Below are positions 49,827 to 58,719 of a stretch of 64,000 nt of DNA, in pieces (the first letter of the stretch is position 1; each line of letters begins with the position of its first letter). A program made the translations under genes and the position numbers. Source of the stretch: Enterovibrio nigricans DSM 22720 (lineage in GTDB: Bacteria > Pseudomonadota > Gammaproteobacteria > Enterobacterales > Vibrionaceae); contig NZ_FUXU01000005.1 of NCBI RefSeq assembly GCF_900167155.1, forward strand, positions 1-64,000, written 5' to 3'. The notes below the pieces were generated by a model, which saw only the letters and a program-made list of their open reading frames with translations, did not search any database and had not been told where the DNA came from.

Positions 49827-50451
49827 TACTAAAGAACTGAAAAAGAATCTGTGGGGCCCACTGTTAGACAACAACCCGATTGCCCTACAGGTACTGGGTG
49901 TGTGTTCTGCTCTAGCGGTAACCACCAAGCTGGAAACAGCATTTGTAATGACCATTGCGGTAGTGTTCGTAACGGCATTCTCAAACTTGTTTGTTTCTGC
50001 GATTCGTAACCACATACCTAACTCTGTACGTATCATCGTTCAAATGGCGATTATCGCGTCGCTGGTAATCGTGGTTGACCAGATCCTGAAAGCTTATGTT
50101 TACGACATTTCTAAGCAATTGTCTGTATTCGTTGGCTTGATTATTACTAACTGTATCGTTATGGGTCGTGCAGAAGCATACGCAATGAAATCTGCGCCGC
50201 TGCCTTCTTTCATCGATGGTATCGGTAATGGTCTGGGCTACGGCTTCGTACTGATCTCCGTTGGTTTCTTCCGTGAACTGCTGGGCTCTGGCAAGCTGTT
50301 TGGTGTATCTATCCTACCTCTGACTTCAGAAGGTGGTTGGTACCAGCCAAACGGTCTGATGCTGCTGGCTCCGTCAGCGTTCTTCCTGATCGGCTTCCTG
50401 ATCTGGATTGTACGTACGTTCAAACCTGAACAAATAGAAGCGAAGGAGTAA
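49819..50451 (+). CDS. nqrD: Na+-NQR subunit D
   Basis: A 210-residue six-helix membrane protein homologous to NqrE and Rnf[33 protein letters not shown] and [17 protein letters not shown] (with the conserved Cys that helps ligate the membrane Fe-S cluster with NqrE) are visible. Overlaps nqrC by eight bases and is seven bases before nqrE. Confidence 0.96.
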   Translation: MADTKELKKNLWGPLLDNNPIALQVLGVCSALAVTTKLETAFVMTIAVVFVTAFSNLFVSAIRNHIPNSVRIIVQMAIIASLVIVVDQILKAYVYDISKQLSVFVGLIITNCIVMGRAEAYAMKSAPLPSFIDGIGNGLGYGFVLISVGFFRELLGSGKLFGVSILPLTSEGGWYQPNGLMLLAPSAFFLIGFLIWIVRTFKPEQIEAKE

Positions 50452-50458
50452 GGACGTA

Positions 50459-51055
50459 ATGGAACATTACATCAGCCTGCTGGTTCGTTCGATTTTCATC
50501 GAAAACCTGGCACTGTCTTTCTTCCTAGGTATGTGTACTTTCTTGGCTGTGTCTAAGAAAGTAAAAACCTCTTTCGGTCTTGGTGTTGCGGTTATCGTAG
50601 TACTGTCTGTGGCCGTTCCGGTTAACAACCTGATTTACACTTATGTACTGAAAAACGGTGCAATTGTTGAGGGCGTGGATTTAACCTTCCTGAACTTCAT
50701 CACTTTCATCGGTGTTATCGCGGCATTGGTACAGATCCTGGAAATGGTTCTGGATCGCTTCTTCCCGCCGCTGTACAACGCACTGGGTATCTTCCTGCCG
50801 CTGATCACAGTTAACTGTGCGATCTTCGGTGGCGTATCTTTCATGGTTCAACGTGACTACAACTTCGTAGAGTCTGTGGTTTACGGTTTCGGCTCGGGTG
50901 TGGGCTGGATGCTGGCGATTGTTGCGCTGGCAGGTATTCGTGAAAAAATGAAGTACTCTGATGTACCTCCTGCATTGCGTGGTTTGGGTATTACCTTTAT
51001 CACTGTAGGTTTGATGGCGTTGGGCTTTATGTCTTTCTCCGGTGTTCAACTGTAA
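50459..51055 (+). CDS. nqrE: Na+-NQR subunit E
   Basis: A 198-residue six-helix membrane protein with inverted topology relative to NqrD and RnfA-like. [38 protein letters not shown] and [17 protein letters not shown] contain the two conserved Cys regions of the intramembrane iron centre. Confidence 0.96.
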   Translation: MEHYISLLVRSIFIENLALSFFLGMCTFLAVSKKVKTSFGLGVAVIVVLSVAVPVNNLIYTYVLKNGAIVEGVDLTFLNFITFIGVIAALVQILEMVLDRFFPPLYNALGIFLPLITVNCAIFGGVSFMVQRDYNFVESVVYGFGSGVGWMLAIVALAGIREKMKYSDVPPALRGLGITFITVGLMALGFMSFSGVQL

Positions 51056-51086
51056 GTCGGGTAAACCGCGAATTAAGGAATAGTCA

Positions 51087-52310
51087 ATGGACATTATTCT
51101 TGGTGTAGTGATGTTTACTCTTATCGTATTGGCTTTGGTATTGGTGATTTTGTTCGCCAAATCCAAGCTGGTACCATCAGGTGACATCATCATCTCTGTA
51201 AATGGCGATCCAAATCTTGCGATCACCACACAGCCAGGTGGCAAACTGCTGGGTGCACTGGCAGGCGCGGGTGTATTCGTATCATCTGCGTGTGGTGGCG
51301 GTGGCTCTTGTGGTCAGTGCCGAGTGAAAATTAAGTCTGGTGGCGGCGATATTCTGCCAACAGAGCTTGATCACATCAGCAAAGGTGAAGCGCGTGAAGG
51401 CGAGCGTCTGGCCTGTCAGGTAGCAATGAAAACTGACATGGACATTGAGCTGCCAGAAGAAATTTTCGGCGTGAAGAAGTGGGAATGTTCTGTTATCTCT
51501 AATGATAACAAAGCTACCTTCATCAAAGAGCTGAAGTTGCAAATTCCTGATGGCGAGTCAGTACCGTTCCGTGCGGGTGGTTACATCCAGATCGAAGCAC
51601 CTGCTCACCATATTAAGTATTCAGACTTTGATGTACCTGAAGAGTATCGTGAGGATTGGGACAAGTTTAACCTGTTCCGTTTCGAGTCTAAGGTTAACGA
51701 AGACACGATCCGAGCTTACTCGATGGCGAACTACCCTGAAGAGTTCGGCATCATTATGCTTAACGTGCGTATTGCTACGCCGCCACCTAACAATCCAGAT
51801 GCGCCTCCAGGCATTATGTCTTCGTTCATCTGGTCTTTGAAAGAAGGTGACAAGTGTACTATCTCTGGCCCATTCGGTGAGTTCTTCGCGAAAGACACCG
51901 ATGCAGAAATGGTATTCGTTGGTGGTGGTGCTGGTATGGCGCCAATGCGCTCGCATATCTTTGACCAACTGAAGCGTCTGAAGTCTACGCGTAAGATGTC
52001 ATTCTGGTACGGTGCGCGTTCGAAACGAGAAATGTTTTACGTGGAAGATTTCGACGGTCTGCAGGCTGAGAATGAAAACTTCGTATGGCACTGTGCACTG
52101 TCAGATCCTCTGCCAGAAGATAATTGGGAAGGCCACACTGGCTTTATCCATAATGTTCTGTATGAGAACTATTTGCGCGATCACGATGCACCAGAAGATT
52201 GTGAGTTCTACATGTGTGGACCTCCAATGATGAATGCGGCTGTTATCGGCATGCTGAAAGATTTGGGTGTTGAAGATGAAAACATCCTGCTGGATGACTT
52301 CGGTGGCTAA
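51087..52310 (+). CDS. nqrF: Na+-NQR subunit F (NADH dehydrogenase subunit)
   Basis: A 407-residue electron-entry subunit. One N-terminal helix, a 2Fe-2S ferredoxin domain (about 35-125) with [10 protein letters not shown] and a fourth Cys in RLACQV, and a ferredoxin-NADP reductase-like domain (about 130-407) with the FAD motif RAYSMANYP and NADH site [13 protein letters not shown]. Accepts NADH electrons and passes them via FAD and 2Fe-2S. Last gene of the structural operon. Confidence 0.97.
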   Translation: MDIILGVVMFTLIVLALVLVILFAKSKLVPSGDIIISVNGDPNLAITTQPGGKLLGALAGAGVFVSSACGGGGSCGQCRVKIKSGGGDILPTELDHISKGEAREGERLACQVAMKTDMDIELPEEIFGVKKWECSVISNDNKATFIKELKLQIPDGESVPFRAGGYIQIEAPAHHIKYSDFDVPEEYREDWDKFNLFRFESKVNEDTIRAYSMANYPEEFGIIMLNVRIATPPPNNPDAPPGIMSSFIWSLKEGDKCTISGPFGEFFAKDTDAEMVFVGGGAGMAPMRSHIFDQLKRLKSTRKMSFWYGARSKREMFYVEDFDGLQAENENFVWHCALSDPLPEDNWEGHTGFIHNVLYENYLRDHDAPEDCEFYMCGPPMMNAAVIGMLKDLGVEDENILLDDFGG

Positions 52311-52330
52311 TCGCGCCTGAGTCGGAAAGA

Positions 52331-52366
52331 AAAAATGGCTGGCCTTTGGGTCAGCCATTTTATATT
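52331..52366 (+). terminator. Terminator-like hairpin between nqrF and apbE
   Basis: AAATGGCTG/CAGCCATTT stem with a modest T/A tail. It probably lowers but does not abolish transcription into apbE. Confidence 0.65.
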
Positions 52367-52492
52367 CAAAGTACAGAAATCTGTGGTTTGAACATTTGGT
52401 CAGACAGAATCACTGTTTTCTCAAAGAGTTACTGCTTCTTTGTGGTCGAAAGTGATTCTCTCTGATCCCTGAACAATCAACCGGATGAAGTA

Positions 52493-53512
52493 ATGAAAAA
52501 ATTCCTGTTGTCAGTCGGTCTTCTAATGAGCAGCGTTTTGCTGTTGGCTGGCTGTGATAAATCCCCAGAGCAAGTGCATTTAACTGGCTCAACAATGGGT
52601 ACCTATTATTCAATCAAATACATGCCTGATGGGAACACGCCCTCATCCAAAGACGTGCAGGCGGAAATCGACAAGCGATTGGAACTTGTGAATGATCAAA
52701 TGTCGACGTATCGCAAAGACTCCGAATTGAGTCAGTTTAATCAACACAAAGGCAATGATCCTGTGTCTGTCTCGGCCGATACAGCGAAGGTTGTAGCTGA
52801 AGCCATCCGCATTAATAAGTTGTCCGATGGAGCATTGGACGTAACAGTAGGTCCTCTGGTCAATTTATGGGGTTTTGGCCCAGAAGGTCGACCTAACCGT
52901 GTTCCTTCTGAGGATAAGATAGCCGCCCGTCGCGCGATGACAGGTATTGAGTACCTGAGTGTCGACGGTAATAACCTGATCAAGACCAACCCAGATTTGT
53001 ATGTCGATTTGTCTTCGATAGCAAAAGGGTTTGGGGTGGATGTTGTTGCCAATTATCTGTCTGAACTTGGCCTTCATAATTATTTGGTTGAGATTGGCGG
53101 AGAGCTACAGCTGAAAGGCGTAAATGCAGAGGGCCAGCCTTGGCGTATCGCCATTGAAAAACCGACCAACGAACAACAAACGGTTCAGGAAATTATTGCA
53201 CCGGGTAATATGGCAATTGCAACGTCAGGCGATTACAGAAACTATTTTGAAGAGAATGGCGTACGCTACTCGCACACCATTGACCCTAAAACGGCTAAAC
53301 CGATTAACCATCGTCTGGTGTCGGTAACTGTGCTGGATCCGTCATGTATGACAGCAGATGGTCTTTCTACGTCATTTATGGTGTTGGGAGCAGACAAGGC
53401 TCTAAAGGTTGCTAACCGTGAAAATATCCCAGCATTTTTCATCGTAAAAACGGATAATGGTTTTAAAGAAGTCGCATCGGATGCGTTTAAACAATATCTC
53501 TCGGTAAGGTAA
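52493..53512 (+). CDS. apbE: FAD:protein FMN transferase ApbE
   Basis: A 339-residue periplasm-facing lipoprotein (signal ending LLLAGC) that attaches FMN from FAD to the Thr of SGAT motifs, here those of NqrB and NqrC. Motifs: GSTMGTYYSIKYMP, VDLSSIAKGFGVDVVANYLSELG, the FAD/Mg region EIGGELQLKG, and GDYRNYFEENGVRYSHTIDPKTAKPI. Placement directly after nqrF and before nqrM is a maturation-gene arrangement. Confidence 0.95.
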   Translation: MKKFLLSVGLLMSSVLLLAGCDKSPEQVHLTGSTMGTYYSIKYMPDGNTPSSKDVQAEIDKRLELVNDQMSTYRKDSELSQFNQHKGNDPVSVSADTAKVVAEAIRINKLSDGALDVTVGPLVNLWGFGPEGRPNRVPSEDKIAARRAMTGIEYLSVDGNNLIKTNPDLYVDLSSIAKGFGVDVVANYLSELGLHNYLVEIGGELQLKGVNAEGQPWRIAIEKPTNEQQTVQEIIAPGNMAIATSGDYRNYFEENGVRYSHTIDPKTAKPINHRLVSVTVLDPSCMTADGLSTSFMVLGADKALKVANRENIPAFFIVKTDNGFKEVASDAFKQYLSVR

Positions 53513-53516
53513 AAAG

Positions 53517-53738
53517 ATGTCTGTATATCTGATAACGTTTTCAGTCTTCCTGCTTGTTATCGCAGGAATGGCTATCGGCTTCATTATTCAGCGTAAAACC
53601 ATCAGCGGTAGCTGTGGCGGTCTGGGGGCTGTCGGCATAGAAAAGGAATGTGATTGTCCTGAGCCATGTGATGCACGTAAGAAGCGAGAAGCAAGGGCTG
53701 CTAAAACCGAGGAATGGAAAAAGAATCAAATTCTTTAA
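53517..53738 (+). CDS. nqrM: Na+-NQR maturation protein NqrM
   Basis: A 73-residue protein with one N-terminal helix (YLITFSVFLLVIAGMAIGFI) and a cysteine-rich tail SGSCGGLGAVGIEKECDCPEPC, the NqrM (DUF539) pattern, needed for assembling the Fe centre between NqrD and NqrE. It starts four bases after the apbE stop. Strong terminator after it. Confidence 0.94.
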   Translation: MSVYLITFSVFLLVIAGMAIGFIIQRKTISGSCGGLGAVGIEKECDCPEPCDARKKREARAAKTEEWKKNQIL

Positions 53739-53740
53739 AA

Positions 53741-53768
53741 GAAAAAGACCGCTATTCAGCGGTCTTTT
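53741..53768. terminator. Terminator after nqrM
   Basis: AAAAGACCGCT-ATTC-AGCGGTCTTTTT hairpin with T runs on both strands; it also closes the convergent cyclase gene. Confidence 0.93.
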
Positions 53769-53782
53769 TTTGCTTGTATTGC

Positions 53783-55003
53783 TTATATAACTAATGCGTT
53801 TCTGCCATTTCTTTTTGCTTGATATAGTTTATCGTCGGCTTCTTTTAACAGTAAGGAGAGTGAGCGGTCGCCTCTGGATACGCCTATGCTCACTGTGAAC
53901 GTAATGCTATTCCCATCGAATTCAGTTTGAAAGTGCTCAACAGACGTTTTGAACGCGATAAGTTCTTGCTCAAAGACCGTTTCGTTTCCTGTGCAGATGA
54001 CAACAAACTCCTCTCCTCCAAGCCTTGCTGGCAATGCTGAGGAGAAAGAGAGCTTCAGTAGGTTACCAAGTTCCTTTAAAACATGATCGCCACCTTCATG
54101 ACCAACGCTATCGTTGATCTTTTTAAAGTGGTCAACATCAATCATGGCCAGCATTTTGTTTGGACTAGGGTTTTCAGCGGCAAAATTGAAAAAATATCGA
54201 CGGTTCCACAGCCCGGTTAATTCATCTCGATTCGCCAAATAGAAAAGTTGTTCACTGGCATCTTGTATATCAAGAAGAGTATGGATGCGGCAGTACAGCT
54301 CTTCTTGGCAAAAAGGCTTGTTTAAATAATCATTGGCTCCGGCTTTGAGAAAATGAGACGTTAACTCGGGATTTGAGGATGCGGAAAGACCAATGATCGA
54401 CAATTTGTCTCTACTGTTTTCAAGCCTGAGATGCTGAACGAGCTCTATGCCGTTCATAAAGGGCATATCATTGTCTGTAATGATCAAATTAATATCATCA
54501 ACATGATCACAGACTTCTAGTGCTTCTAATCCATTTTCCGCTGAGAGCACTGTTAAATACTGGCGCTCCAACAAATCGACTAACCTAGCCCGCATCGACG
54601 CCGAATCTTCAACGACTAAGGCTTTCTTGTTGGTATTTTGAACCAGTCGATTAAGTAAAGGGGCGAGAAAAGCCACAGATACGGCGCTGTCTTTGAGGAT
54701 GAAGTCGACGATGCCTTTGTCAAACAGGGTCTTCCTCATGTTTGGATCATCGTTACTGGTTAAAACGACAACGCGATGATCGTGAGTGAGTACATAGTCA
54801 ATGACTTCGCCTCTAGGGGCATCAGGTAAACAGAAGTCGAGAACAGCACAAAGAAACGTAGGCTCTTTTTCTAAGTACACTTTTGTTTCAGCAAGGGTGC
54901 TAAAAATGACAGGCTCAAAGCCTGCATCTTCAAGAAGAGAGGAGACATAGCTTTGGAATGTCGGACTATCTTCTACGACTAAGACCTGGCGAGTTTTTGT
55001 CAT
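53783..55003 (-). CDS. Dual-receiver diguanylate cyclase (REC-REC-GGDEF)
   Basis: A 406-residue cytoplasmic response regulator. REC1 (about 5-120) keeps ED at 11-12, phospho-acceptor Asp56 (AVLDFCLPD) and Lys104. REC2 (about 126-245) has ED at 132-133, Asp177 (IITDNDMPF) and NKPF. The GGDEF domain (about 265-406) has an intact GGEEF at 329-333 (active A-site) and DVDHFKKINDSVGHEGGD. The RxxD inhibitory site normally five residues before GGEEF is absent, so product inhibition at that site is unlikely. Makes cyclic di-GMP. No histidine kinase is adjacent. Layout like the PleD-type but with no membrane segments. Confidence 0.9.
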   Translation of the reverse strand: MTKTRQVLVVEDSPTFQSYVSSLLEDAGFEPVIFSTLAETKVYLEKEPTFLCAVLDFCLPDAPRGEVIDYVLTHDHRVVVLTSNDDPNMRKTLFDKGIVDFILKDSAVSVAFLAPLLNRLVQNTNKKALVVEDSASMRARLVDLLERQYLTVLSAENGLEALEVCDHVDDINLIITDNDMPFMNGIELVQHLRLENSRDKLSIIGLSASSNPELTSHFLKAGANDYLNKPFCQEELYCRIHTLLDIQDASEQLFYLANRDELTGLWNRRYFFNFAAENPSPNKMLAMIDVDHFKKINDSVGHEGGDHVLKELGNLLKLSFSSALPARLGGEEFVVICTGNETVFEQELIAFKTSVEHFQTEFDGNSITFTVSIGVSRGDRSLSLLLKEADDKLYQAKRNGRNALVI

Positions 55004-55092
55004 AAGAAAGCCTTATGCTTTGTTGCATTTAGCGTCTCAATTATAGGACATGCTAGGGTGAATATTGTGAAGTTTGACTTTTTCAACTCATA

Positions 55093-55108
55093 CTGTTTTT
55101 ATATACAG
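55093..55108. promoter_or_regulatory. LexA (SOS) box of dinB
   Basis: CTGTTTTTATATACAG fits the LexA consensus CTGT-N8-ACAG exactly and lies 26 bases before the dinB start. Confidence 0.9.
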
Positions 55109-55133
55109 TGCATTTGTATTTATTTGTGACCCA

Positions 55134-56192
55134 ATGAGAAAGATTATCCACGTTGACATGGATTGTTTTTATGCTGCTGTAGAGATGAGAGATAATGCGG
55201 AGCTTCGAAACATCCCCCTCGCTATTGGCGGATCTGAAAAACGCCGTGGTGTTATTTCGACATGTAATTACATTGCTAGAAAGTTTGGTGTTCGCTCTGC
55301 CATGGCGACAGCTCATGCACTAAAACTGTGTCCAAACTTGACGGTAGTGCGTGGTGACATGGATAAATACAAGGAAGTTTCGCGCCAAATTCGAGCCATT
55401 TTTGAACGCTATACCGATAAGATAGAACCGCTGTCTCTTGATGAAGCCTATCTGGATGTAAGTGACTGCTTACGTTACCGTGGTTCTGCAACCATGATTG
55501 CTGAAGATATTCGCTTGGCCATAAAAACCGAGCTGGGGCTGACTGCATCTGCAGGGGTGGCTCCCGTAAAGTTTATTGCAAAGGTAGCGTCTGATATCAA
55601 TAAGCCTGACGGTATACATGTTGTCACGCCACAAGATGTCGATGACTTCGTCAAAGCTTTGGCCTTGGAAAAAATTCCGGGGGTAGGCAAAGTCACCTTG
55701 GGCAAGCTCCACGAAATGGGTTTATATGTTGGTGAGGACGTCCAGAACTTTGAAAAAAACACCTTGCTGCAACGTTTTGGCAAGTTCGGTCAGTCTCTAT
55801 GGAATCGATGCCACGGGATTGATGACAGGAACGTAGAAACCGATCGGGTACGAAAATCTGTGGGTGTTGAGCGCACGTTACCTGAAGACATTCAGTCCGA
55901 GGCGCAATGCCTTGAAGTGATGGCGTCGCTGTATGAGGAAATGGAGCGACGACTCAAACGAGTTTGCCCTGAAATGGAAATTGCCAGACAAGGCGTGAAG
56001 CTAAAGTTCTCAGACTTTCAGCAAACGACGGTTGAGCATCGCCAATGGCGTTATGAAGAGAGCATGTTTCCCGAATTATTGAGGGAAGCATTGGAAAGAC
56101 AGCAAGGTAGAGGCGTTCGCTTGATAGGGTTGAACGTAGGCCTGAAAACCGAAGACAAACATGGACCGTCTCAGCTGAGCTTTAATTGGTAA
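55134..56192 (+). CDS. dinB: DNA polymerase IV
   Basis: A 352-residue Y-family translesion polymerase. MRKIIHVDMDCFYAAVEMRDN contains the first metal Asp, and PLSLDEAYLDVS holds the second acidic pair; ARKFGVRSAM, SAGVAPVKFIAKVASDINKPDG and IPGVGKVTLGKL are typical. The C-terminus lacks the short beta-clamp-binding QL-[ST]-LF form in obvious shape but ends SQLSFNW, a plausible clamp motif (QLSF). The start at 55134 fixes the conserved N-terminus; upstream codons overlap the LexA box. Single-gene SOS unit. Confidence 0.95.
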   Translation: MRKIIHVDMDCFYAAVEMRDNAELRNIPLAIGGSEKRRGVISTCNYIARKFGVRSAMATAHALKLCPNLTVVRGDMDKYKEVSRQIRAIFERYTDKIEPLSLDEAYLDVSDCLRYRGSATMIAEDIRLAIKTELGLTASAGVAPVKFIAKVASDINKPDGIHVVTPQDVDDFVKALALEKIPGVGKVTLGKLHEMGLYVGEDVQNFEKNTLLQRFGKFGQSLWNRCHGIDDRNVETDRVRKSVGVERTLPEDIQSEAQCLEVMASLYEEMERRLKRVCPEMEIARQGVKLKFSDFQQTTVEHRQWRYEESMFPELLREALERQQGRGVRLIGLNVGLKTEDKHGPSQLSFNW

Positions 56193-56208
56193 GGTGATGG
56201 TAGCGGAA

Positions 56209-56242
56209 ACAAAAAGAGCACCCTAAGGTGCTCTTTGTCTTT
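56209..56242. terminator. Bidirectional terminator between dinB and pepD
   Basis: AAAGAGCACC-CTAA-GGTGCTCTTT stem flanked by A and T runs. Confidence 0.85.
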
Positions 56243-56254
56243 GGTACAGCGTAA

Positions 56255-57719
56255 TTATGCTTTTTCTGGGATCGCTTTTAGAATCGCGATCATTTGTTCC
56301 CAGAACAAGCCCACGGTTTCAATGTTTACTTTCTCATCGGGTGAGTGGGGGAACTTGATCGTTGGGCCGAAAGAAATCATATCCATGTTTGGATACGGTT
56401 CTTTGAACAGACCACATTCAAGGCCTGCGTGGATCACCATGATGTTTGGAATGCGACCATAGATGTCTTCGTACGTTTTGCGGAAAACATGCATGATTTC
56501 TGAGTCTGCGTTCGGTTTCCAGCCAGGATAAGCACCCGCGAATGCCACTTGCGCACCTGCAAGCTCACCAAGTGAAGACAGCATGCTTTCCACGTAGCTA
56601 CGACCACTGTCTGCGAGAGAGCGGATCAGGCACAGCAGTGTCATGGTATTTTCTTCGGTTGTGATAACACCAAGGTTTAGCGATGTCTCGACGACACCGA
56701 CAATGTCGTCACTCATGCGAATCACGCCGTTAGGGCAGGTGTTAATCGTTGCAATGATGCGCGCTTGGGTTGACGCGGTAAGTGCTTGCTCACTGATTGC
56801 TACGTCTGCTACTGATAGCGCAATAGACGTTTCAATCGCCCCCAACTCTTCGGTCAGCAGGTTTTGGTAGTAGCTGAACAATGATGCCAGCTTATCTGCA
56901 TTTTCCGCAGGCAGTGCAATATCTGCAAATGCTTCACGAGGAATTGCATTACGTAGCGAACCACCACGAATAGAAAGTACACGGATACCGAGTTCTTCAG
57001 CATGACCAGCGAGGAAACGACCAAGTAGCTTGTTTGCGTTTGCACGACCGGTATGAATATCGCAGCCAGAGTGACCACCTTTCAGTCCTTTGATTTGCAG
57101 AGTCTTACCGACCAAACCCTCTGGTAACGTTTCACGTTCAAGGGCGAAAGTCAGCGATGAATCTACGCCGCCTGCGCAGCCCATGTAGATTTCGCCTTCT
57201 TGCTCAGAGTCAGTATTCAGCAGGATGTCGCCTTCCAACCAACCAACCTTCTTGAAGACCAAACGCGCCGGTCATACCCGCTTCTTCATCGATAGTCAGT
57301 AGCACTTCCAAAGGACCGTGTTCGATATCTTTTGATGCCAGTACTGCGAGACATGCGGCCATGCCCATGCCGTTGTCTGCACCTAAGGTAGTGCCATCAG
57401 CGGTCACCCATTCTCCGTCGATGTAGGGACGAATAGGATCTGTCGCAAAGTCATGGTCGGTGTTTTCGTTTTTCTGAGGAACCATGTCGATATGAGCCTG
57501 CAGCACGACACCTTTACGGTTTTCCATGCCTGCAGTGGCTGGCTTTTTGATGATCACGTTGCCGACATCATCACGTTTAATGGCTAACCCTTCGTTGGTT
57601 GCCCAATCAATAATGTATTGCGCCAATGCTTCTTCATGCTTAGAAGGATGAGGAATCGAACAAATCTTATCGAAAAATTGCCACACGGGTTGTGGTGACA
57701 GTTGGCTGATTTCTGACAC
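56255..57719 (-). pseudogene. pepD: Aminoacyl-histidine dipeptidase (PepD), frameshifted at a 4-base repeat
   Basis: The two halves of one PepD, an M20 zinc dipeptidase cleaving Xaa-His dipeptides. The N-terminal half starts at GTG 57719 ([33 protein letters not shown] upstream) and has [23 protein letters not shown] and [19 protein letters not shown]. At that point the frame shifts; the rest ([23 protein letters not shown]... to FGPTIKFPHSPDEKV) continues in another frame. The cause is visible: the TTGG unit is present three times where two would restore the frame, a +4 expansion. If restored the protein would be about 486 residues, the family length. Probably inactive unless slippage or sequencing error. 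Confidence 0.88.
57235..57248. repeat. CCAA tandem repeat at the pepD frameshift
   Basis: CCAACCAACCAACC: three whole CCAA units plus CC. Removing one unit restores the pepD frame exactly. Confidence 0.9.
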
Positions 57720-58026
57720 AGGCTCTCTCCAGAAAAACGAAAAAAAATCGACGTGCAGCAAATGCTGCACGTCGATAACCTAACAGAATTTGTAACGGAA
57801 AAGTATGCCTTGTTAAAAGGATATCCCTATAAATCTGATAGGTGGCTAAATCTTAAACTGTATAGAGAGGCTTTTAGGTCGTACACCTGCTGTGAAGTCT
57901 ATGAATCATTTGGATTGAGTCCGACGGTTCGCTAACCCGTCATAGCATTAAGATGACGTTTTATGTAATTTTATTACATAAACAGCCTTGTTCATGCAAT
58001 AAGTGTGATGTAGATCTCTATAGATA
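57720..58026. other. Gene-free AT-rich region upstream of pepD
   Basis: About 300 bases with no convincing gene. The short plus-strand frame at 57753-57935 has no ribosome-binding site. GCAGCATTTGCTGC-like complementarity lies near 57755 (arms GCAGCA and TGCTGC), and TTATGTAAT-ATTACATAA forms an AT-rich inverted repeat at about 57959-57980. Contains the pepD promoter presumably. Confidence 0.4.
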
Positions 58027-58055
58027 TTGTAATAAAATAACGAAAAAGCTATTAT
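58027..58055 (+). promoter_or_regulatory. Strong predicted promoter of the orphan unit
   Basis: TTGTAA at 58027-58032 and TATTAT at 58050-58055 with a 17-base spacer; predicted start about 58062. No gene of normal size follows for 650 bases. Confidence 0.6.
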
Positions 58056-58061
58056 CTCACC

Positions 58062-58419
58062 GTCCTGAGTCAGGACTGTGAAGAAAGGTCTACGCACCCA
58101 GGAATAGGGGATGCGCTTTCATTCGTTTAAGGAAAAGCCCGATATTATTCGTCTCCAAGGAACCGAGCTTTGTAGAAGCCGCATCCATTCGAATGTATTG
58201 AGAGAGAGTACTTTAACAATGAAAGGCAGTTCAGCGTCCAGCTATTGGAACCAAGGTGCTGTGTTCACAGCAAATTTCAGATACCCAAATCCGTTTGGTT
58301 ATCAGCGCAAGTGACCGTACTTGTGCACGATACTGTAATACCCCAACTCTAACAGATAATTTGTTTCCAACTTGGATACAACGTTTCATCTGGCGCCACG
58401 ACTTCGTGGCGTTTTTTTT
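58062..58419 (+). ncRNA. Candidate small RNA or small-ORF transcript
   Basis: An isolated promoter-to-terminator unit of about 360 bases. The 5' end would fold into GTCCTG-AGT-CAGGAC. The body has several GGA-containing single-stranded-looking stretches (CCAGGAATAGGGGATG, TTAAGGAAAAG, CCAAGGAACC, ATTGGAACC), which could interest a CsrA-type protein, but they are not the regular hairpin-loop GGA array of CsrB. A 67-codon frame (58111-58314, MRFHSFKEKPDIIRLQGTEL...) lies inside with no good ribosome-binding site. I do not recognise the sequence as a known RNA family. Confidence 0.45.
58394..58419 (+). terminator. Rho-independent terminator of the orphan unit
   Basis: CGCCACGA/TCGTGGCG eight-base stem with a tight CT loop followed by eight Ts. 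A very strong intrinsic terminator. Confidence 0.93.
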
Positions 58420-58646
58420 GCCTCTTTTTCGTGAAAACTTGAATGCGACTCAATTACTGAGAGGTTACTTTATATCGATCTCATAATCTTTAGTTGTACA
58501 TTTATTGTGCTGAAATTCCTTCTACTATGTGCGCTATTACTCGAACAAACGACGCTTCGCTTAATTCACCACCAATTGATGTTTACGTGACGCAATTCAC
58601 GCTGGAAATTTTGAGAAGTGGCGGGTAATATTCGCGTCGAATTTCC

Positions 58647-58675
58647 ACGCAAACGTTTGTGGTAAACGTTTGCGT
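58647..58675. promoter_or_regulatory. Paired PurR-type boxes upstream of the purine permease
   Basis: Two overlapping boxes, 58647-58662 (ACGCAAACGTTTGTGG) and 58660-58675 (TGGTAAACGTTTGCGT), each with a consensus half and the AAACGTTT core. Their outer arms ACGCAAACGTTT and AAACGTTTGCGT also form one larger palindrome. PurR control of a purine permease is known in E. coli. Confidence 0.75.
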
Positions 58676-58719
58676 CATTTTGACTGGCCATAAACACTCT
58701 TTCCAAGGAATTGAAAGCC

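Noticed and set aside
57753-57935. 60-codon frame upstream of pepD
   Set aside because: No ribosome-binding site and overlap with the likely pepD promoter area; no recognisable sequence.
58062-58419. CsrB-type RNA
   Set aside because: GGA motifs occur, but not in a repeated series of hairpin loops as in CsrB/CsrC, so the family name is not justified.
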